A program made the position numbers and the translations under genes. Shown here one piece after another: positions 8,621-16,469 of a stretch of DNA of 64,000 nt (positions are counted from its first letter, which is position 1; every line of letters starts with the position of its first letter). Under the pieces are notes generated by a model, which saw only the letters and a list, made by a program, of their open reading frames with translations, did not search any database and had not been told where the DNA came from. Source of the DNA: an uncultured Mediterranea sp. (lineage in GTDB: Bacteria > Bacteroidota > Bacteroidia > Bacteroidales > Bacteroidaceae); NCBI RefSeq assembly GCF_902493215.1, contig NZ_CABUOL010000004.1:124001-188000 (forward strand). Reading direction: 5' to 3'.

Positions 8621-9931
8621 TTATTCTTCCCTCAACGCCTCCACCGGCAGCGTACGGGCCGCACGGCGTACAGGGATATACGTTCCGACCAGCGCTATCA
8701 GCATCAGAATAATGTAACTGAGAGCCAGTACTACGGTGAAATGGAAACCGAAACGGTTTTGCCCGTAGGCGGGATTGGGCACGAAATAACTCCTCATCTC
8801 TACCATGTACAGGCCGTTGGCATGGGCATGGTAAAGCAGGAAGGGGACGACCAGCACAAAGGCCACCGTCAGCAACAGCCAGGCTTCGATGAGGAACTGC
8901 CGCACGATGCACCCCTGCGAAGCGCCCATGCTGCGCATCACCCCAATCTCGCCGCGACGAGCATTGCTGCGTATCCAGAAAGTACCCACCATGCCCAGGA
9001 AGATGCAGAGCAGGGCGAAACCCGTCAGGGCGTATTGCAGGCGGAGCTTGTTGGTGACGCCGCTCTTCATGGCATAAGCCTCGCTCAGCTCCGAAAATTC
9101 CTTCAGGCTGTCGAAGTAGAAGTTGCCTACGGAGAGCTGCGGCGCCACTTCCTGCCGAAAACGCTGCTTGAAGGCTGATGCGTCCACACCCGGCTTCAGA
9201 CGGAGCACGAAAGGATACATCCATGCCATATAAGGACTCCCTTGCATATCATCATACATACGGACAATAAGTGGATAGGGTTGCTCATAGTCGCGGTGCT
9301 TGAAATCGCGGAACACGCCCGCCACTTCGGAAGGGGTATCACCCTCATAGACTTTTCTCCCTACGACATCGGCCGTACCAAAAAGACGCCGGGCCAACAG
9401 TTCGGAAATGAAAACCTTTCCTTGTGTTTGTTCAGGCAGTCGGATGTCACCGCCCGTACAGGCATCTTTCATACCGTAGGTGCGGAGCAGGTTACTGCCA
9501 TCAAGTGTTATAAAATTGTACCACTGGGCATGCACGTATCCTTCCCTCTTGTGCAGGGAGGCAGTATCGGCAAAGACTTGCGTACCGCTCCACGAGTTAC
9601 TGTTGGGGAAGCTTTGATTGGCGGAGATAGACCAGCTGTCCACCTCGGGCAGCTCGCGCACGATGCGGGCAATACGGCGGTAGGCCACCAGATTCATCGA
9701 GTCGGAAACCATGTCAGGGTCGAAGTTGCCGTTCGTCTCGTCGTACATGCCGATGTTCACCACGTAAAGCCTTTCGGGGTTATACCCTCGGTCGATGGTA
9801 CGGTTGGCGGTCAATACATAGATAGGGTCGATGACGGTCCAAAGGAAGAAACTGACGACCAGCAGTTCCAGGAATATCCAGGCGTTCTGACGACGCTGGT
9901 TCCATAGTTGGTGTAAGATGGTTTGAAGCAT
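8621..9931 (-). CDS. ABC transporter permease, type B (MacB/FtsX family)
   Basis: A 436-residue type B permease. It starts MLQTILHQLWNQRRQNAWIF and ends RRAARTLPVEALREE. An N-terminal helix (about 20-40), periplasmic core and C-terminal FtsX helices are visible, with RGEIGVMRSMGASQGCIVRQ before the second helix pair. It follows the type A permease at 9938-11242 by 6 nt and precedes the frameshifted type A gene by 15 nt, so the order A, B, A', B is preserved. It is a probable heterodimer partner of the 9938-11242 product. Confidence 0.9.
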   Translation of the reverse strand: MLQTILHQLWNQRRQNAWIFLELLVVSFFLWTVIDPIYVLTANRTIDRGYNPERLYVVNIGMYDETNGNFDPDMVSDSMNLVAYRRIARIVRELPEVDSWSISANQSFPNSNSWSGTQVFADTASLHKREGYVHAQWYNFITLDGSNLLRTYGMKDACTGGDIRLPEQTQGKVFISELLARRLFGTADVVGRKVYEGDTPSEVAGVFRDFKHRDYEQPYPLIVRMYDDMQGSPYMAWMYPFVLRLKPGVDASAFKQRFRQEVAPQLSVGNFYFDSLKEFSELSEAYAMKSGVTNKLRLQYALTGFALLCIFLGMVGTFWIRSNARRGEIGVMRSMGASQGCIVRQFLIEAWLLLTVAFVLVVPFLLYHAHANGLYMVEMRSYFVPNPAYGQNRFGFHFTVVLALSYIILMLIALVGTYIPVRRAARTLPVEALREE

Positions 9932-9937
9932 GAGATT

Positions 9938-11242
9938 TTATCTTTTCGTATTCAACGATTCCATAATCGGGTGGCGCATCGCCCCCAGCGCAGGCACGAG
10001 AGCCGACACCACATTGAGCACCACACACACGGCCAGCGCGCTGCCGAACACGGCGGGATTGAACAGCATCTCGGGCGTGAGCGAGGTGGAGAGCGAAGTG
10101 TTGTAGATGTTCTTGTCGAACAGCGTCAGAATCCAGTCGCTGGCCGTCAACACAATCAGGTAGGAGAACAACAGGCCTGCCAGACCACCCAGCAACGTGA
10201 GCAACAGGTTCTCGCAGAGCACCTGCTCCAACAGGCGGCGGCGCGTAGCCCCGTAGGCCTTGCGGATACCCAGCTCGGCAATGCGGCTGTCCATGCGCGA
10301 GGAAATCATGCCGCTCAGGTTCAAGGCAGGGATGAAGAGCAGGGCCAGCAGGATGTAGAGGAAGTCCTTGGCCAGTTCCACCGTGTCGGGCGCCTTCTCC
10401 ACATCCTGGCGGAAAGTGCTGAGCCAGTATGGATCGGGTTGCCCCATCAGGTCGTATTCATAGTCCTTGTCCTGCTGGGTATAACGCCGGAACACATCCT
10501 GCACCTCGCTGCGCACGGTTTCGAAGTTCTCCGCATCGTCCACCAGCAGCGACACAAACACATTGCCCAACAAACCGAACCGATCCAGTTCTTTGGAGAT
10601 ATACTGCACATTGAGCAAGGGCAGCCACAAGTCGCCTGCCGTCTCGGGCGTAGCATTGGAAACATCCCGCACTACGCCGCACACGCGGTAGTCGCGCCCG
10701 TTGAAACTGAAATGACGCCCCGTCACTCCCTCGACGGCGGCAAACAACCGCTTGGCCAGCGACTCACCGATGACGGCCACTTGCGCCTTGGCCTCCACAT
10801 CTTCCTGCGTGAATGGCTGGCCGTCAACAAAACGGAAGGAAAAGACTTTCCAGAAAGCGCCGTTGGCAAAACGGGGAGTAGCTTTGAAGGGCTTTACGTC
10901 TGTGGCAGACACCTGATAATCTCCCCAAAAATCAATCACACTGCCCGCCACCTGCTCCACATGAGGCAATCCCGGCAGCATCTGGTCCACGACATAATAG
11001 GCCACGCCACCGTTGATGGTCCAGCTCTCGGGCTTGTCCTTCGGGTAGCGCTTTATCGGCTTCAACACCAGCGTGCGGTCGCGGTTATACTCGGGATAGA
11101 CGGGACCGAACTTGACGTAGAAGATGATGAACAGTGTCATCACCAGCGCGATGGACAGCCCCGTGCCCACCACGTAGATGCCTGTAAAGAGGCAGTTCTG
11201 CCGCATCAGGGTCCAGGCTTGTTTGAAGTAGTTTTTCAGCAT
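9938..11242 (-). CDS. ABC transporter permease, type A (MacB/FtsX family)
   Basis: A 434-residue intact type A permease. It starts MLKNYFKQAWTLMRQNCLFT, has one N-terminal helix, a periplasmic core containing the YRVCGVVRDVSN motif shared by all type A members here, and the FtsX segment IAELGIRKAYGATRRR followed by three helices. It is the first permease of the first transcription unit, behind the HlyD-family adaptor, from which it is separated by the inverted-repeat element 11263-11463. It serves as the best template for reading the broken paralogue at 7291-8605. Confidence 0.92.
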   Translation of the reverse strand: MLKNYFKQAWTLMRQNCLFTGIYVVGTGLSIALVMTLFIIFYVKFGPVYPEYNRDRTLVLKPIKRYPKDKPESWTINGGVAYYVVDQMLPGLPHVEQVAGSVIDFWGDYQVSATDVKPFKATPRFANGAFWKVFSFRFVDGQPFTQEDVEAKAQVAVIGESLAKRLFAAVEGVTGRHFSFNGRDYRVCGVVRDVSNATPETAGDLWLPLLNVQYISKELDRFGLLGNVFVSLLVDDAENFETVRSEVQDVFRRYTQQDKDYEYDLMGQPDPYWLSTFRQDVEKAPDTVELAKDFLYILLALLFIPALNLSGMISSRMDSRIAELGIRKAYGATRRRLLEQVLCENLLLTLLGGLAGLLFSYLIVLTASDWILTLFDKNIYNTSLSTSLTPEMLFNPAVFGSALAVCVVLNVVSALVPALGAMRHPIMESLNTKR

Positions 11243-11262
11243 AGCTATGTTTTTGTTTGTTT

Positions 11263-11463
11263 CACCACAGAGGGTGCAGAGTTTTTATTGAGTTCACCAC
11301 AGATTACACAGATTGACACAGATTGTGGATTATCTATGATTCCTTGGTTCACTTCAAATTATACAGACTATACAAATACGTTGCACAAATCTGTGACAAT
11401 CTGTGTAATCCGTGGTGCAACATACACATATTTCCTCTGTGAAACTCTGTGTACTCTGTGGTG
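11263..11463. repeat. Nested inverted-repeat element, CTGTG family (copy 2)
   Basis: This has the same architecture as 5268-5456: outer arms CACCACAGAGGGTGCAGAG and CTCTGTGTACTCTGTGGTG, inner arms CCACAGATTACACAGATT and AATCTGTGTAATCCGTGG. It occupies nearly the whole 229-bp gap between the adaptor gene and the first permease, so it is transcribed as an intercistronic hairpin. The central loop differs between the copies while the arms are conserved. Confidence 0.85.
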
Positions 11464-11471
11464 AGCGTTTC

Positions 11472-12722
11472 TTATTTCTTCAGTTTCAGCTTGTTCTTGT
11501 TCTTATACTGGCTCATGTCGCTCACCACCACCTGGTCGCCCGGTTTGAGGCCCGAAATCACCTCGACGTACTCGAAGTTGGAGTCGCCCAGCTGTACCTT
11601 GCGCTTCACGAGCTGACCTTCACCGTCGCGTACAAAGAGGTCGTACTCGCCACGGCCCACATAGTACGAAGCGTTGGCCACGCGCATCACGTCTTCCTTC
11701 ACGGCGTTCATCACGTAGACATCGGTCTTCAGGCCCGAACGCAGGCGGCGGTTACTGTCGTCCTCCAGCTGCACGGTAAAAGAGATGACACCGTTCTTCG
11801 AAAGCGGGGTGACACTGCTCACCTGCCCTTCCAGCTTCTCGCTGCCAATCTTCACGATGGCGCGCCCGCCGGCTGCCACACGGTCGCCGTAGGTATCGGC
11901 TATCTCGCCCTCCACCTTGAAGTGGCTCAGGTCGGAGATGACGGCAATCTGCGTGCCCTCGCCTACCTGCGCACCAATCTGGTTATTGATATAGGTAAGG
12001 ATGGCCTTGCGGGGCGAACGCACCTGTGCGTCGTCCAGCGTACGCTTGGTTTCGGCCAGGCTCTTGCGGAAGATGCTCAGGTCGAGTTCCTGCACCTTGT
12101 ATTCGGCAGCCAGCACCTCCTGCTCGTTCTCGTACTGCTGGCGGAGCTGTTCCAGTTCCAGCTGGGCCACGTTGACACTCAGTTCGGCCTGACGCACCTT
12201 GTCGGTAGTACCCGAACCGAGGCTGTCCAGATACTGCTCGTTGCGCAGCTCCACCTTCATGCGGTTCAGCTTCATCTCGGACACCTTGATCTGCATGGCC
12301 AGGTCTTTCAGCTTGGTTTCGTTGTTCACCTGCAGCTGCTGCAGTTTGTAGGTACGCATCTGTTCCTCGTCGAGCTGTTTCTTGTACTCGGTCTCGGCGC
12401 TCTGCAGGTCGAGTTTCAGGATGGGGGTACCCACATCCACACTGTCGCCACCCTTCCTGTATACTTCGAGGATGCGGGTATTGATGGGCGAATTGATGAT
12501 TTCCTCGAATGCCGGCACCACCTTGCCCGAGGCACTGACGCTGACCTCGATGGTCCCCTGGTCTACCTGCGAGAAGACAAGGTCCTTCTCCTTGACTCCC
12601 GTCCGCATCAGCGAGATGAGGACACTGATGACCACAATACCCGAAGCGGCCACGATGCCGTAGCGGATCCACTTCTTGTTGCGCTCCTTGCGGCGCACTT
12701 CTTTCGGAATTTCTCTATCCAT
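11472..12722 (-). CDS. Efflux periplasmic adaptor (HlyD/MacA family)
   Basis: A 416-residue membrane-fusion protein linking an inner-membrane pump to an outer-membrane channel. A basic cytoplasmic N-terminus (RRKERNKKW) is followed by one membrane anchor (about 20-40), a biotinyl-lipoyl-like strand pair around SVSASGKVVPAF, a long coiled-coil hairpin (about 110-230, rich in Glu, Gln and Leu), then beta-barrel and membrane-proximal domains. The C-terminal tail is Lys-rich. It heads the first transcription unit. No TolC-like channel gene is in the window. The sigma-54-type promoter at 12827-12845 leaves a leader of roughly 95 nt. Confidence 0.92.
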   Translation of the reverse strand: MDREIPKEVRRKERNKKWIRYGIVAASGIVVISVLISLMRTGVKEKDLVFSQVDQGTIEVSVSASGKVVPAFEEIINSPINTRILEVYRKGGDSVDVGTPILKLDLQSAETEYKKQLDEEQMRTYKLQQLQVNNETKLKDLAMQIKVSEMKLNRMKVELRNEQYLDSLGSGTTDKVRQAELSVNVAQLELEQLRQQYENEQEVLAAEYKVQELDLSIFRKSLAETKRTLDDAQVRSPRKAILTYINNQIGAQVGEGTQIAVISDLSHFKVEGEIADTYGDRVAAGGRAIVKIGSEKLEGQVSSVTPLSKNGVISFTVQLEDDSNRRLRSGLKTDVYVMNAVKEDVMRVANASYYVGRGEYDLFVRDGEGQLVKRKVQLGDSNFEYVEVISGLKPGDQVVVSDMSQYKNKNKLKLKK

Positions 12723-12826
12723 ATATCTGTTCTTAATGTTTATATTTTCCTTGCTTCACCGGTCTGCCGGTGCCTTCGTATCATTGCTCTGAAAACGAAC
12801 ACCCGGACAAACTTCACCTTATCTAT

Positions 12827-12845
12827 ATGCGAAATCCGTGCCAAA
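12827..12845 (-). promoter_or_regulatory. Sigma-54 (-24/-12) promoter of the adaptor unit
   Basis: The minus strand reads TTTGGCACGGATTTCGCAT, a GG-N10-GC arrangement with the full -24 box TTGGCACG and the -12 box TTCGCA. The predicted start is near 12817, about 95 nt ahead of the adaptor ATG. The activator palindrome starts 47 bp upstream of the -24 GG. Confidence 0.75.
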
Positions 12846-12888
12846 AATGCAAACCATTCATAATCAATGGAAAGAGTAAAATCAGAAG

Positions 12889-12921
12889 TGTCCGATATCG
12901 GACAGTGTGTACATTTTCGGA
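12889..12921. promoter_or_regulatory. Candidate activator site with 16-bp perfect palindrome
   Basis: TGTCCGATATCGGACA (12889-12904) is a perfect 16-bp palindrome. Directly beside it, GTGTACATTTTCGG (12907-12920) is the reverse complement of CCGAAAATGTACAC, the same block that adjoins the palindrome at 5524-5561 (there CCGAAAATGAACAC). Spacing to the -24 box equals that of the other promoter, which supports one common activator for both transcription units. Confidence 0.7.
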
Positions 12922-12948
12922 TAGTTGACAGCAATCACATCCAGCCGT

Positions 12949-12991
12949 AAAAAAAAGATTCCCCTGCTCACCCGTGAATGGCAAACAGGGG
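12949..12991 (-). terminator. Rho-independent terminator of the glucosaminidase gene
   Basis: Read leftward, CCCCTG (12991-12986) and CAGGGG (12966-12961) pair across a 19-nt loop and are followed by AATC and a run of eight T (12956-12949). It ends transcription from 13045 before the adaptor promoter region. Confidence 0.65.
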
Positions 12992-13044
12992 AAAAATATC
13001 AACAGGAAAATCCAGCCGAAGCTGAAAAGAAAGAATCTGGCAGA

Positions 13045-13965
13045 TTACCGCAGCCGCAGACGGTCGCCCACTTCGGGAACATATTCGCCGTCCTTGCGGT
13101 TCATCTTGTAGAGATACTTCAGACGGATACCATACTTCTGGGAAATGCTGTGCATAGAGTCGCCGTCGCGCACAATGTGGACGGTATAAGGCTTCTGTGC
13201 CTTCTTGTTCTTCTTCTTCAGATAGATGATGTCGCCCGCCTCGAGGGTATACTCACGGTGCAGGTCGTTATAGTCGACCAGCTTCTTCCAGCTGATGTCG
13301 AACTCACCGCCCAACAGTTCGAAGCTGTCGCCGTCACGGGCCACCACATAAGCCAAGCCATTGGCGATATACACCTGATGGGGATTGAGCAGCCAAGGTT
13401 TCTTCTTGATTTCCTTCTCCCACTTGCGGGCTTCACGACGGCCCATTCCCTGATTGTCGTACTTATACAGTTCGTAGTCCTCGATAATCGTTATCAGTCG
13501 GTTGGCATACGAGGGATCGGTGGCATATCCGGCCTTCTTCAGTCCGCGGGCCCAGCCCTTGTAATCGGTAATCTTCAGTTTGAAGAGGAAGGCATAGCGT
13601 GCGCCGCTGGTCAGGAACTTGGAATGGTCTTCGTAGGAATCGCGTACATTGCGATAGGCACGGAAGCATTCACCCCGGGCATCGTCGTCGTGATACACCC
13701 GACGGCCGCGCCAATTGCTATGACACTTGATGCCAAAATGGTTGTTGCTCTTGCGGGCCAGCACACTCTGCCCCGCCCCGCTCTCGAGAAGTCCCTGAGC
13801 CAGCGTAATGCTGGCCGGTATCTTATGCAACTTCATCTGCTCTACCGCAATGGGAGCATATTGCTTGATATATTCGTTGTAACGGGAGTTTCTGCGTTGT
13901 GCCTGGACAGGCAGAAGCAAAACGAGAAGAGCCGTAAGGGCCAACAGTCGGAACATATATTTCAT
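13045..13965 (-). CDS. Secreted glucosaminidase with LysM domain
   Basis: A 306-residue murein hydrolase of the GH73-type N-acetylglucosaminidase family. I chose the start MKYMFRLLALTALLV at 13965 because it gives a clean signal peptide ending near PVQAQ. The frame is open upstream to 14022 but that stretch has no signal character. The catalytic domain (about 25-170) has the family landmarks SITLAQGLLESGAGQS and NNHFGIKC. The C-terminal half carries a LysM module (YTVHIVRDGDSMHSISQKYG) that binds peptidoglycan, preceded by a second weaker LysM-like segment (about 200-250). It probably acts in the periplasm on the cell's own wall. Confidence 0.9.
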   Translation of the reverse strand: MKYMFRLLALTALLVLLLPVQAQRRNSRYNEYIKQYAPIAVEQMKLHKIPASITLAQGLLESGAGQSVLARKSNNHFGIKCHSNWRGRRVYHDDDARGECFRAYRNVRDSYEDHSKFLTSGARYAFLFKLKITDYKGWARGLKKAGYATDPSYANRLITIIEDYELYKYDNQGMGRREARKWEKEIKKKPWLLNPHQVYIANGLAYVVARDGDSFELLGGEFDISWKKLVDYNDLHREYTLEAGDIIYLKKKNKKAQKPYTVHIVRDGDSMHSISQKYGIRLKYLYKMNRKDGEYVPEVGDRLRLR

Positions 13966-14004
13966 GTCGTTGTCATTGATTCGGGCACAAAAATCTGCAA
14001 AAGA

Positions 14005-14035
14005 ATTGATATTTCCAATCACTTTCCTATCTTTG
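14005..14035 (+). promoter_or_regulatory. Bacteroides-type promoter for cytidine deaminase
   Basis: The -7 box is TATCTTTG (14028-14035) and the -33 box ATTG (14005-14008), with 19 nt between them. The start would fall near 14041, about 23 nt ahead of the ATG at 14064. Confidence 0.6.
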
Positions 14036-14063
14036 TAACATTAATTACATAAACCCTCTCCCC

Positions 14064-14546
14064 ATGAAAGAACTGAATATACACATCGACATCCGCATTT
14101 ATCCATACGAAGAACTCACTGCTGCCGACCGCGAACTGATAGACGCCGCCCGCGAGGCCACACATCGCAGCTATGCCCCCTACTCCCATTTCTCGGTAGG
14201 AGCCGCCGCCCGTCTGGCGGACGGGACTATGGTCTGTGGCAGCAACCAGGAAAATGCCGCCTATCCGTCGGGCCTCTGTGCCGAACGTACCACCCTGTTC
14301 TATGCCAACTCGCGCTATCCCGACCAGGCTGTGGTGACACTGGCCATCGCTGCCCGAAACGAGCAGGGTGAATTTCTGGACGACCCCATTCCGCCGTGTG
14401 GCGCCTGCCGTCAGGTAATGCTCGAGACAGAGGCCAGATACCGGCAACCCATGCGCATCCTGCTCTACGGACGCCGGGGAATCTACGAAGTGAAGAAAGT
14501 AGGCGACCTGCTTCCCCTGTCGTTCGATGCCTCGTCCATGCAATGA
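14064..14546 (+). CDS. cdd: Cytidine deaminase
   Basis: A 160-residue cytosolic enzyme deaminating cytidine and deoxycytidine in pyrimidine salvage. The zinc site is complete: Cys72-Ala-Glu74, with Glu74 the proton shuttle, and PCGAC with Cys112 and Cys115. The segment SYAPYSHFSVGAA binds the nucleoside. The length is somewhat above the usual 130-140 residues because of the N-terminal extension MKELNIHIDIRIYPYEE. It is a single gene with its own promoter, followed by a palindromic array rather than by a coupled gene. Confidence 0.95.
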   Translation: MKELNIHIDIRIYPYEELTAADRELIDAAREATHRSYAPYSHFSVGAAARLADGTMVCGSNQENAAYPSGLCAERTTLFYANSRYPDQAVVTLAIAARNEQGEFLDDPIPPCGACRQVMLETEARYRQPMRILLYGRRGIYEVKKVGDLLPLSFDASSMQ

Positions 14547-14594
14547 CAGGCTTTCTGAGCCTTCCTCCGGATGCCGTTGCATCCACCCGTCGTA

Positions 14595-14703
14595 ACGAAG
14601 CACTTCGTGACCTTCTCATGCAGTGCTTCGTTACCCCCTAAGGAAGCACTGCATGACCACCTGACGAAGCACTTCGTCGGACCCTCACGAAGTGCTTCGT
14701 CAG
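14595..14703. repeat. 23-bp-period palindromic tandem array (array 2)
   Basis: Five units, with the core GAAGCACT or its counterpart at 14597, 14620, 14643, 14666 and 14689, exactly 23 bp apart. Each core is a short palindrome such as ACGAAGCACTTCGT. It follows the cytidine deaminase gene. The rest of the 338-bp gap (14547-14884) holds only the promoter of the next gene. Confidence 0.8.
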
Positions 14704-14814
14704 AACCTCATTCCACACTTCCATCACACGACTGCCGGCCGACGTTTTGCCAGAAAAAAACGGATGTGCACAAATAACCGTAATTCTGGTATCTCCGTTT
14801 CTCTATTTTTTTCT

Positions 14815-14822
14815 TATTTTTG
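14815..14822 (+). promoter_or_regulatory. Probable -7 box for the ferredoxin operon
   Basis: TATTTTTG fits TAnnTTTG. A -33 box is not clear. The start would be near 14828, giving a leader of about 57 nt to the ATG at 14885. Confidence 0.45.
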
Positions 14823-14884
14823 CAGCGTATCACTCGAAAAATGATACACGACAATTTTACCTTACTAAAAACAGACACTTTATT

Positions 14885-16369
14885 ATGTTACGTAAAATCA
14901 GACTGACTCTGGCCATCGTATTCTTTACGCTGATTACCCTATTGTTCCTCGACTTCACGGGGACACTGCACACGTGGTTCGGCTGGATGGCCAAGATCCA
15001 ATTCCTCCCTGCCCTGCTGGCACTGAACGTGGGAGTGGTACTGGCCTTGGTGATTCTCACCCTGCTGCTGGGCCGTGTCTATTGTTCGGTCATCTGCCCG
15101 TTGGGCGTCTTCCAGGACATTGTAGCCTGGTTCGCGAAAAAGAGCAAGAAGAACCGCTACCGCCATTCGCCCGCCCTGTCGTGGCTGCGTTATGGTGTGC
15201 TGGGCGTGTTCGTCATCGCACTGGTGGCAGGCATACATTCGTTTGTCGCCCTGCTGGCACCCTACAGTTCGTACGGACGCATCGCAGGCAACCTATTCGC
15301 CCCTGTCTACCAGTGGGGAAACAACCTGCTGGCCTATCTGGCCGAACGGGCTGACAGCTATGCCTTCTACGACACCACCGTCTGGCTGAAGAGTCTGCCC
15401 ACGTTCGTCATTGCCGCCGTCACGCTGGTGGTACTCATTGTACTGGCCTGGCGAGGCGGACGTACTTATTGCAACACCATCTGCCCCGTAGGTACCGTAC
15501 TGGGCTTCCTGTCGAAATATGCCTACCTGAAGCCGGTCATCGATACTGACAAGTGCGTCAACTGCAACCTCTGTGCACGCAACTGCAAAGCTTCGTGCAT
15601 CGACGTCAAGAACCACCGCATAGACTACAGCCGCTGCGTGGCTTGCATGGACTGTCTGGACAAGTGCAAACACCAGGCCCTGCACTATGCCCATCCGACC
15701 CAAACAAAGACTGAAGCAACCGGAAAGAAGGACGAAGGAGGCAGTTCGCGCCGCGCCTTCCTGGCCTCAACGGCACTGGCGGCCTCGGCTGCCGTACTGA
15801 AGGCCCAGGAGATGAAGGTGGACGGCGGACTGGCTACCATCGAAGACAAGAAGATACCCCGCCGCAAGACACCCATCCTGCCGCCGGGAGCCCAAAGTGC
15901 CCGTCACTTCGCCCAACACTGCACGGCCTGCCAGCTCTGCGTGTCGGTATGCCCCAACGAGGTACTGCGTCCCTCTACCGGCCTGATGACGCTGATGCAA
16001 CCTTTCTCTTCGTACGAACGCGGCTACTGTCGCCCCGAGTGTACCAAGTGTTCGGAAGTCTGCCCTGCGGGAGCCATCAAGCCCATCACCGTGGCCGACA
16101 AGTCGTCCATCCAGATAGGGCACGCCGTATGGATCAAGCGCAACTGCGTGGTGAAGACCGACAAGGTGGAATGCGGCAACTGCGCACGCCATTGCCCCAC
16201 GGGAGCCATCACCATGGTGCCGTCGGACCCCAACAATCCCGATTCGCTCAAGTTCCCGGCCATCGACACGGAACGCTGCATCGGTTGCGGTGCCTGCGAG
16301 AACCTTTGCCCGGCCCGTCCCTTCAGCGCCATTTATGTGGAAGGACACGAACGGCACCGGATTATTTAG
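14885..16369 (+). CDS. Membrane polyferredoxin, NapH-NapG-like fusion
   Basis: A 494-residue electron-transfer protein. Residues 1-210 hold several membrane helices and two CxxxCP motifs (Cys67/71 and Cys196/200) as in NapH/RnfH-type proteins. Two 4Fe-4S sites follow (224-238 and 251-261). A twin-arginine-like segment, SSRRAFLASTALAASAA (287-303), stands in the middle of the chain, and then four more Cys clusters (346-356, 382-393, 430-437, 465-475) as in NapG/MauM. The design looks like napH and napG fused. The start at 14885 was chosen over an open frame to 14747 because it begins the first helix. It probably passes electrons from quinol to the reductase encoded next. Confidence 0.85.
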   Translation: MLRKIRLTLAIVFFTLITLLFLDFTGTLHTWFGWMAKIQFLPALLALNVGVVLALVILTLLLGRVYCSVICPLGVFQDIVAWFAKKSKKNRYRHSPALSWLRYGVLGVFVIALVAGIHSFVALLAPYSSYGRIAGNLFAPVYQWGNNLLAYLAERADSYAFYDTTVWLKSLPTFVIAAVTLVVLIVLAWRGGRTYCNTICPVGTVLGFLSKYAYLKPVIDTDKCVNCNLCARNCKASCIDVKNHRIDYSRCVACMDCLDKCKHQALHYAHPTQTKTEATGKKDEGGSSRRAFLASTALAASAAVLKAQEMKVDGGLATIEDKKIPRRKTPILPPGAQSARHFAQHCTACQLCVSVCPNEVLRPSTGLMTLMQPFSSYERGYCRPECTKCSEVCPAGAIKPITVADKSSIQIGHAVWIKRNCVVKTDKVECGNCARHCPTGAITMVPSDPNNPDSLKFPAIDTERCIGCGACENLCPARPFSAIYVEGHERHRII

Positions 16370-16469
16370 CGGTGAACGGTAAACGGTGAGTGGTGAGCAG
16401 GGCATCGGTTGCCCTCCTTACCTCGCCTTTAACTTCTATAACTTCTTAACTTCTCTAACTTCGTATTTT

